Assembly: GCA_934271275.1 (NCBI GenBank)
Contig: CAKQRD010000010.1
Coordinates: forward strand, 1 to 64,000
Direction of reading: 5' to 3'
Origin: an uncultured Clostridia bacterium
GTDB taxonomy: Bacteria > Bacillota > Clostridia > Christensenellales > Borkfalkiaceae
Length of the DNA stretch: 64,000 bases
Position 1 is the stretch's first letter, and each line of letters opens with the position of its first letter. The position numbers were made by a program, and so were the translations under genes. Below the pieces are notes generated by a model. That model made no database searches. It was not told the DNA's origin and saw only the letters and a list, made by a program, of their open reading frames with translations. Of the stretch, positions 58,452-64,000 are shown in pieces.

Positions 58452-59347
58452 GGGTTTACGAAACGTATAAAATCCGCGCGCTAAACACGGAGTCGCTCTT
58501 AAACACCCTCGTCCGTCGCGGCGTGACTGTGGAAAAAGCGGAAAAAAAGGACGCAAAAACCCTGCTTATTACCTTAAAATTTTCCGAAAAGCAAAAATTT
58601 TTTGCAATTACGCGCGAATTGTGCTATACTGATATAGAAAAAGTGAAAACGAGCGGAAGAGATAAGCCGCTTTCGTATCTTTTAAGAAATTTCGGGCTTA
58701 TAATAGGGGCGGCGATTTTCGTCGCGCTCGCGGTTTTTGCGGGCGATTTCGTATTCTCAAAGGAATACACGGGCAGCGGAAAAATTCTTAAAAGAGAAAT
58801 AGACGGCTATCTTTCTTCGGTCGGGGCGAAGGAGCTTTCCCGCTTTTCTTCTCTCGATTTAGACAGGCTTGCGGACGGGATTCTTATGAGCAATCCGCGG
58901 CTTTCGTTCGTTTCCTGCACAAAGCGCGGCAACCGTCTCGTGATAGATTCCGCCCTTTCCGAAAAGGAAAAGGACGTGCTGGCGGGCGGGGTTAAGGAGC
59001 TTCGCGCGGAAGAGGACGGGGTTATAGAAAGCATAAAGGTTTATCGCGGCGAAGCGAAGGTTAAAGCGGGCGACGCGGTGAAAAAGGGCGACCTTATTGC
59101 GGACGGTACGGCGACGGTCGGAGAAAATCGGGTGTTCGTCGGGGTAATCGCAAAGGTTTCCTTAAAAATCAAAAGAACCTTTACATATTATTCGGAAAAA
59201 GAGGGCGAAGAAAAACTTTGCCTGATGCTTGCCGAAGCGCGGCTCGGAGACGACCACGCGGAAGCGTTTATAACGGTAACGGAGGACGAAAACGGCTTTG
59301 TCTATACGGCGGAGCTTTATTATTTACGAACGGTGGTCGCGGGGTAG
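58418..59347 (+). CDS. yqfD: Sporulation protein YqfD
   Basis: 309 residues with the start at 58418 (MRKNSFGKERLRV), 8 nt after GGGGGA. One membrane helix is at about 92-112 (FGLIIGAAIFVALAVFAGDF). A C-terminal barrel-like domain (GVIESIKVYRGEAKVKAGDA, VKKGDLIADGTA) belongs to the YqfD/SpoIV-associated family. It is shorter than the B. subtilis protein (398 residues). In Bacillus, phoH follows yqfD; here pgpH follows directly. Confidence 0.88.
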   Translation: MRKNSFGKERLRVYETYKIRALNTESLLNTLVRRGVTVEKAEKKDAKTLLITLKFSEKQKFFAITRELCYTDIEKVKTSGRDKPLSYLLRNFGLIIGAAIFVALAVFAGDFVFSKEYTGSGKILKREIDGYLSSVGAKELSRFSSLDLDRLADGILMSNPRLSFVSCTKRGNRLVIDSALSEKEKDVLAGGVKELRAEEDGVIESIKVYRGEAKVKAGDAVKKGDLIADGTATVGENRVFVGVIAKVSLKIKRTFTYYSEKEGEEKLCLMLAEARLGDDHAEAFITVTEDENGFVYTAELYYLRTVVAG

Positions 59348-59443
59348 CCTCCGAAAAAACGCAGAACACGCGAAAAGCTTGAAAAAGCTTGCGAAAATCT
59401 GTGTAGTCCGACCAAACGGCCGTTCGGAAAAGGAAAAACGATT

Positions 59444-60940
59444 ATGGAAAAAAAGTCAATGAAAATCACGCCTTGGACGAAGGGCAATATCGCCGCCGTC
59501 GCGGTGACGTACGTTGCGAACGTGGTGCTTCTCGCGCTGATATTCGTGGCGATAGTCGCGATAAACGGCGCGCGCGGCAAAAACGCGTTCGACGATTTTT
59601 TTAGGAATCCCGCGGTATTCATCAATTTCTTGCTGCTTCTCGTATTATTCGTGGCGGTTATCGTGATATTCTTCTTTTTCGAGGACAGAAATTTTCTGCG
59701 CGACGCCGCTAATTCCGAAATGCTTTTTCTCATTCTGGAATTTTCGATAATAATCTGCTTTTTAACGGGGCAGTACGTCAATATGTACGTTCGCCCGCTC
59801 GCGTTTTCCGCGCTGCTCGTTTTGTTTTTAACGAACAGCCGAACCGCGGCGTTTATGAACTTTCTGTTCTGCGTGATAACCTTTTTGTTCGACAATTTTT
59901 CGGGGACGACGAGCGGGTTTTCGGAATATTCGGCGGTATTCTTCCTCGCGATGGGGCTTGCCTCGGGAACGATTGCCATATACTTTCTGAAGGACGTAAG
60001 TTCGAGAGTGAAGCTGCTTTCTTTAAGCCTGTTGTTGTCGCTTCCCGCGCTGTTATGCGTGGCGTTGCCGCTTGTCGATTTCGGCAATAATAACCGTGCT
60101 GTTTCGCTTGCCTCCGCGGCTTGTTCGGGACCTCTTTCCGCCGCGTTGTTTATGGTGTTTCTGCCGTTCTTCGAGGTGCTGTTTAAAAAGGCTTCTTTCT
60201 TTAAGTACGCGGAGCTTACCGACCATAAATCCAAATTCATACGGAAAATGATAGCCCAAGCCCCCGGAACGTTCAACCACGCGATAGTCGTGTCCAACAT
60301 TGCGGAGGCGTGCGCGACGGCTATCGAAGAGGACGCGCTTCTCGCGAGAACCTGCGCTTATTATCACGATATAGGCAAACTTCGCCGCCCCGATTTCTTT
60401 AAGGAAAATCAGGCGGACGGCACTAATCCGCACGACGACCTTACGCCAGAGCTATCCGCAAACATAATAAAGGCGCACGCGACCGACGGTTATCAGCTTA
60501 TGATGAAAAACCGTATGCCGCAGATTATCGCGGACGTATGCTTGCAGCATCACGGCACTCTCCCCATAATTTACTTTTACGATAAAGCCAAAAAGTTCAC
60601 CGACGGAGAGGTTTCGCTCGCGCAGTACCGTTATCCGGGGCCGAAGCCGCAGACCAAAATAGCCGCGATTATAATGATTGCGGACGGGTGCGAAGCCGCG
60701 GCGCGCGCTCTTCCCGACCGCTCGCGTGAAAAGGTTTACGCGGTCGTTAAAAAGCTCGTCAGCGACCGTATGGAATGGGGGCAGTTCGACGAATGCGAAA
60801 TAACTCTTAAAGAACTCAATATAATAATAAACACGGTGGTGAACAGCCTGACGGGCGTGTATCACAGCCGAATAGAATACCCGAAGATCAGCCTCGACAA
60901 GATAGAGGACGGCGCGGAAGAAAAGAAGGACGAAGCGTAA
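59444..60940 (+). CDS. pgpH: PgpH-type membrane HD phosphohydrolase (c-di-AMP phosphodiesterase-like), short form
   Basis: 498 residues. Seven helices at about 15-240 are followed by an HD domain at about 275-450, with NHAIVVSN, YYHDIGKLRRPDFF (the HD pair), CLQHHGT and IMIADGCEAAARA as metal-site segments. These are the features of 7TM-HD proteins such as PgpH, which degrade c-di-AMP. The usual extracellular 7TMR-HDED domain (about 200 residues) between helices 1 and 2 is absent; only about 20 residues (NGARGKNAFDDFFRNPA) remain. It sits between yqfD and ybeY as in other Firmicutes. Confidence 0.88.
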   Translation: MEKKSMKITPWTKGNIAAVAVTYVANVVLLALIFVAIVAINGARGKNAFDDFFRNPAVFINFLLLLVLFVAVIVIFFFFEDRNFLRDAANSEMLFLILEFSIIICFLTGQYVNMYVRPLAFSALLVLFLTNSRTAAFMNFLFCVITFLFDNFSGTTSGFSEYSAVFFLAMGLASGTIAIYFLKDVSSRVKLLSLSLLLSLPALLCVALPLVDFGNNNRAVSLASAACSGPLSAALFMVFLPFFEVLFKKASFFKYAELTDHKSKFIRKMIAQAPGTFNHAIVVSNIAEACATAIEEDALLARTCAYYHDIGKLRRPDFFKENQADGTNPHDDLTPELSANIIKAHATDGYQLMMKNRMPQIIADVCLQHHGTLPIIYFYDKAKKFTDGEVSLAQYRYPGPKPQTKIAAIIMIADGCEAAARALPDRSREKVYAVVKKLVSDRMEWGQFDECEITLKELNIIINTVVNSLTGVYHSRIEYPKISLDKIEDGAEEKKDEA

Positions 60941-61413
60941 TGGGAAAACTCGTTATAGAAAGCTTGCAGAAAAAGCTTAAACTCAGAAAGCTGGCAAAAG
61001 CGGCGTATACCGTATTGAAGCAAAAGGCGAAAATCAAAGCCGAACTCGTTTTCGAGTCCGAAGAAGGCATACAGATACTGAACAAAAGAGAGCGCGGCGT
61101 GGACAAGGTGACGGACGTGCTGTCCTTTCCGACGCTCGAAGGGATTCGCGGCGCGGTCCTCGATAAAAAAGATTGTTTTACCGAGTTGGACGGCGGATAT
61201 ATTTTTATCGGTTCTATCGTGTTGTGCGAAGAGCGGATAAAAGAACAAGCCGCGGAAATAGGTCACAGCGAAGAGCGCGAAACGGAATACCTTATAATTC
61301 ACGGTATTCTGCACCTTTTCGGCTACGACCATATGACGGACGAGGATAAGGCGGAGATGCGCGAAAAGGAAAAAGAGATTCTCGCGCTGCTCGGCGAATC
61401 GGACGAAGACTAA
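60940..61413 (+). CDS. ybeY: Endoribonuclease YbeY
   Basis: 157-residue metal-dependent RNase involved in 16S rRNA 3' maturation and ribosome quality control. The signature HGILHLFGYDH (H3-x5-H, about 120-130) is complete, and VDKVTDVLSFPT is the second family segment. It starts within the TAATG overlap with pgpH, so translation is coupled. dgkA and cdd, often found next, are absent. Confidence 0.95.
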   Translation: MGKLVIESLQKKLKLRKLAKAAYTVLKQKAKIKAELVFESEEGIQILNKRERGVDKVTDVLSFPTLEGIRGAVLDKKDCFTELDGGYIFIGSIVLCEERIKEQAAEIGHSEERETEYLIIHGILHLFGYDHMTDEDKAEMREKEKEILALLGESDED

Positions 61414-61505
61414 AAGGTCGAGGGGAATAAGGCGGCGCGGTTTTCCGCTCGGCGTAAACCCGTCACAAACTCGTCGTAAAACCGTCGTAAAAAGGAGAAA
61501 AACGA

Positions 61506-62387
61506 ATGAAAAGCGGATATATAGCGGTCGTCGGCAGAGCGAACGCGGGCAAAAGCACTCTCGTGAACGTTTTAGTCGGAGAAAAGGTGGCTATCGTCTC
61601 GCCCAAACCGCAAACCACGCGTGACAGAATCATGGGCGTTCTTACGACGGAAACCATGCAGGCGGCGTTTATAGACACCCCCGGCATTTACCGCGCGGAC
61701 AACCTTCTTAATTCGGTCATGCAAAAAACAACGGAAGATTCCGCAAAAGACGTAGATTTGATAATGTTCGTTATAGACGCGCACGAGGGGATAGGCGAGC
61801 GGGATAAGGAAACGATAAAAAAGTTCGTAAAGCTCGGCGAGCCTCTTATAATCGTGCCGACGAAGACGGACATTATGCCGGAAAGCCTGCTCATAGCGGA
61901 GCTTAAAGACTTGGCGGAATTCGGCGCGGAAGTCGTGCCCGTTTCCGCAAGAAAGGGCAAGAACTTAAAAGAGCTTATCAAAGTCGTGGAAAGAATGCTT
62001 CCCGAAGGCGAAAAGCTGTTCGAGGAAGATATAATTTCCGACCGTTCGGAAAAGTTTATGATTTCGGAGATAATGCGCGAAAAAATACTGTTGAAGTTCG
62101 GCGCGGAAATACCGCACGGCGTCGCGGTTATCGTGAACGAATTTTCTCTGCGCGAGGACGGCAGGGTATACGATATAAGTCTCGATATAATCTGCGAAAA
62201 GGCGGGGCATAAAGCTATACTCATCGGAAAGCAGGGCGCGGCGATAAAAGAGGTATCCTCGTTCGCGCGCGCGGATATGGAAAAATTTTTGGGGCGCAAG
62301 GTGTTTTTAACGACCTACGTCAAGGTAAAAGAAAACTGGCGTAACAGCGCAAGACTCATAAAGCAGCACGGCTACGGAGAAGAATAG
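61506..62387 (+). CDS. era: GTPase Era
   Basis: 293-residue ribosome-assembly GTPase. G1 is GRANAGKSTLVNVLVG (the position usually occupied by Pro or Ser in GRPNVGKST is Ala), G2 QTTRDRIMGV, G3 DTPGI, and G4 PTKTD in place of NKxD. The C-terminal KH domain contains VIVNEFSLREDGRVYDI, IIGKQG-like ILIGKQGAAIKEV and FLTTYVKVKENWRNS. It binds the 3' end of 16S rRNA. The Thr in G4 (TKTD rather than NKTD) is a noticeable variation. AAAAGGAG precedes the ATG. Confidence 0.95.
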   Translation: MKSGYIAVVGRANAGKSTLVNVLVGEKVAIVSPKPQTTRDRIMGVLTTETMQAAFIDTPGIYRADNLLNSVMQKTTEDSAKDVDLIMFVIDAHEGIGERDKETIKKFVKLGEPLIIVPTKTDIMPESLLIAELKDLAEFGAEVVPVSARKGKNLKELIKVVERMLPEGEKLFEEDIISDRSEKFMISEIMREKILLKFGAEIPHGVAVIVNEFSLREDGRVYDISLDIICEKAGHKAILIGKQGAAIKEVSSFARADMEKFLGRKVFLTTYVKVKENWRNSARLIKQHGYGEE

Positions 62388-62508
62388 TAAAAAACAGGAA
62401 AGAACGCGGCGGAACACGGGGGTATACCGCAAGTTGACCGTTTATAAAATTTCGGGGCGCATAAAAACTTTTCTCCTTCCCATACTTATTTGCGGGGAGG
62501 AACGGAAA

Positions 62509-62619
62509 ATGACGGAAAAACCGAAAAACGGCGAGGCGGCGGAAAGGGCGTGGAAAGCCTTTGAAAAGACGGGCAAAATTTCTTATTATATGCTTTATAA
62601 CGAGCTGAAAAAGCGTTGA
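62509..62619 (+). CDS. yqzL: YqzL-like small protein
   Basis: 36 residues with a GGGGAGG ribosome site. AAERAWKAFEKTGKISYYML then YNELKKR matches the pattern of YqzL (W-x-x-F-x-x-TG-x-I-x-x-YLL-x-x-E), and the position between era and recO is the same as in B. subtilis. The function is unknown. The longer frame from 62434 crosses the ribosome site and was rejected. Confidence 0.75.
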   Translation: MTEKPKNGEAAERAWKAFEKTGKISYYMLYNELKKR

Positions 62620-62705
62620 AAAAGCGTTGAAAAAGCGATAAGCGGAGCAGTAAAATTTTCAGATAAAATCGGCGGGAAACGCCGCAAACGAAAGGAAAAA
62701 CCTTA

Positions 62706-63422
62706 ATGGAAGAAAAAGTTCAGGGAATAGTTCTCTCCGCGGTATCGTTCGGGGAAAACGATAAAATCCTTAATATTTTCACACCGGACAAGGGGGTAGT
62801 TTCGGCAAAAATCAAAGGAGTAAAAAAGGCGGGCGCGAAAATGAAATTCGCTGCCGAGCCTTTTTGTTTTACCGAATACGTTTTTTCGGCGCGCGGCAAT
62901 ATGAGAACGGTAATCGGGGCGAGTTTAATAGACAGTTTTTATCCCGTCAGAGAGGACGTGCGCAAATTCTTCGCGGCGGGCGCGGCTATAGAATACGACA
63001 GAAAATTCCTTAAAGAAGGCATCGTTTCGACCGATCTTTTTGTTCTGACGGCGGAATTTCTTAAAAATCTCGCCTACGGCAATCGCTTTGCAGAACCGCT
63101 TTTATTAAAATTCTTGCTCGAAGCGTTAAGACTTTCGGGCTACGGAATCAACGCCGAGTGCTGTTATAAATGCGGAGCGATACCCGAAGGCAGAGTGTAT
63201 TTCGACCATGCTTCGGGCGGATTTTTGTGCGAGGACTGCAAAGAGGACAGGGGAAGGGAAATAAGGCTTTCCACCTTCTACGCTTTAAAAAGAGCGGCGG
63301 AGGGGGAAGAGCTCGAAGAAAAAGAAGCTTTGCCGCCGTTAAAACTTATCGACCATTATATAACGTTAAAAGCGGACGAAACCATAAAATCTCTTAAAGA
63401 ACTGATAAAAATGTCGAATTAA
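62706..63422 (+). CDS. recO: DNA repair protein RecO
   Basis: 238-residue recombination mediator that loads RecA with RecR. The N-terminal OB fold starts VQGIVLSAVSFGENDKILNI. A zinc-finger set CYKCGAIPEGRVYFDHASGG with LCEDC (about 157-180) is present. The length fits the family. It ends the cluster; ppdK follows behind its own promoter. Confidence 0.95.
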   Translation: MEEKVQGIVLSAVSFGENDKILNIFTPDKGVVSAKIKGVKKAGAKMKFAAEPFCFTEYVFSARGNMRTVIGASLIDSFYPVREDVRKFFAAGAAIEYDRKFLKEGIVSTDLFVLTAEFLKNLAYGNRFAEPLLLKFLLEALRLSGYGINAECCYKCGAIPEGRVYFDHASGGFLCEDCKEDRGREIRLSTFYALKRAAEGEELEEKEALPPLKLIDHYITLKADETIKSLKELIKMSN

Positions 63423-63455
63423 ACCAAATATGTCAGAAGAATTACTCTATAACGG

Positions 63456-63484
63456 TTGAAAAAATTTTTAAAATAGTGTAAAAT
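63456..63484 (+). promoter_or_regulatory. Promoter of ppdK
   Basis: TTGAAA at 63456-63461, a 17-bp spacer, and TAAAAT at 63479-63484. Confidence 0.8.
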
Positions 63485-63554
63485 AGATAAGCCGTAAACG
63501 GCAAGTCTATAAAAAAAGTTTTATTTACAGCAAACTTTTGGAGGAACTAATTAA

Positions 63555-64000
63555 ATGAAGTACGTTTACCTATTCAGCGAAGGCAACGCGAAAATGCGCG
63601 AAATCCTCGGCGGCAAGGGCGCGAACCTTGCGGAAATGACTAATATCGGTCTTCCCGTGCCGCAGGGCTTTACCATTTCTACCGAAGCCTGTACCAAATA
63701 TTACGAGGACGGCAGACAAATCAACGATTCGATAAGAGCGGAGATCATGGAAAACGTCGAAAAGCTCGAAAAAATCGCGGGGAAAAAGTTCGGCGACAAG
63801 GAAAACCCCTTGCTCGTGTCGGTACGTTCGGGCGCGCGCGCAAGCATGCCGGGAATGATGGATACCATTCTTAACCTCGGCTTAAACGAGGAAGTCGTGG
63901 AAGTTCTTTCGAGAAAATCCGGCAACCCCCGTTGGGCGTGGGACTGTTACAGAAGATTTATTCAGATGTTTTCCGACGTCGTTATGGAAGTATCGAAAAA
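63555..64000 (+). CDS. ppdK: Pyruvate, phosphate dikinase, 5' part
   Basis: The first about 148 codons of a gene that runs past the window edge. KYVYLFSEGNAKMREILGGK then GANLAEMTNIGLPVPQGFTI is the N-terminal nucleotide-binding signature of PPDK, and LLVSVRSGARASMPGMMDTI the next. The enzyme interconverts PEP and pyruvate with AMP, ATP, phosphate and pyrophosphate, and is common in anaerobic glycolysis. TTGGAGG lies 12 nt before the ATG. Confidence 0.95.
   Translation, partial: MKYVYLFSEGNAKMREILGGKGANLAEMTNIGLPVPQGFTISTEACTKYYEDGRQINDSIRAEIMENVEKLEKIAGKKFGDKENPLLVSVRSGARASMPGMMDTILNLGLNEEVVEVLSRKSGNPRWAWDCYRRFIQMFSDVVMEVSK

Overview
The window looks like the chromosome of an uncultured, endospore-forming Clostridia-type Firmicute. 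The evidence is the sporulation pair YqfC/YqfD, the era-yqzL-recO order, an L10 leader and an M-box in front of mgtE, a dimeric-type GlyRS, a short ProRS without the editing insert, and consistent sigmaA promoters (TTGACA, 17 bp, TATAAT/TAAAAT). I cannot assign a genus. No tRNA gene was found. The window opens in the 3' end of a 5S rRNA and ends inside a pyruvate phosphate dikinase gene.

Layout. 1-5.4 kb: end of an rRNA operon, a broken DNA methyltransferase, then an accessory cluster of an XRE regulator, a divergent 43-residue peptide, a 968-residue BspA-type leucine-rich surface protein and a 93-residue orphan. 5.5-13.3 kb: a complete type II-A CRISPR-Cas locus with antisense tracrRNA, cas9, cas1, cas2, csn2 and an array of 24 repeats (the last degenerate) and 23 spacers of exactly 30 nt. 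The tracrRNA can be drawn base by base: 18-bp upper duplex, an S. pyogenes-like GA/AAGU bulge, a 6-bp lower stem, a weak A:U-only nexus, a hairpin and a terminator. It lies wholly antisense to the predicted cas9 mRNA leader. 13.4-34.2 kb: the rpmG-secE-nusG-rplK-rplA-rplJ-rplL / rpoB-rpoC / rpsL-rpsG-fusA-tuf block. It is split between rplL and rpoB by about 4.5 kb carrying an AT-rich membrane-protein gene behind a highly structured RNA (17.2-17.45 kb), a truncated gene tail, a histidine phosphatase, a fused ispDF and an S4-domain gene.

34.2-38.6 kb: intergenic repeats and a 1138-residue lipoprotein with many CxxC knuckles. 38.6-44.9 kb: glyS, glnS, a TetR regulator and oleate hydratase. 44.9-49.4 kb: dispersed repeats, an MFS transporter, an ECF S component and mgtE under an M-box. 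49.4-53.2 kb: transketolase and proS. 53.2-64 kb: a co-directional run of a membrane protein, mnmE, LysR, uppP, mscL, yqfC, yqfD, a shortened pgpH, ybeY, era, yqzL, recO and ppdK.

The observations most worth following are the structured RNA with the membrane protein at 17.2-18.6 kb, the antisense overlap of tracrRNA with the cas9 leader and its A:U nexus, and the XRE/micropeptide/BspA cluster, including the identical 24-bp 3' ends of two of its genes.
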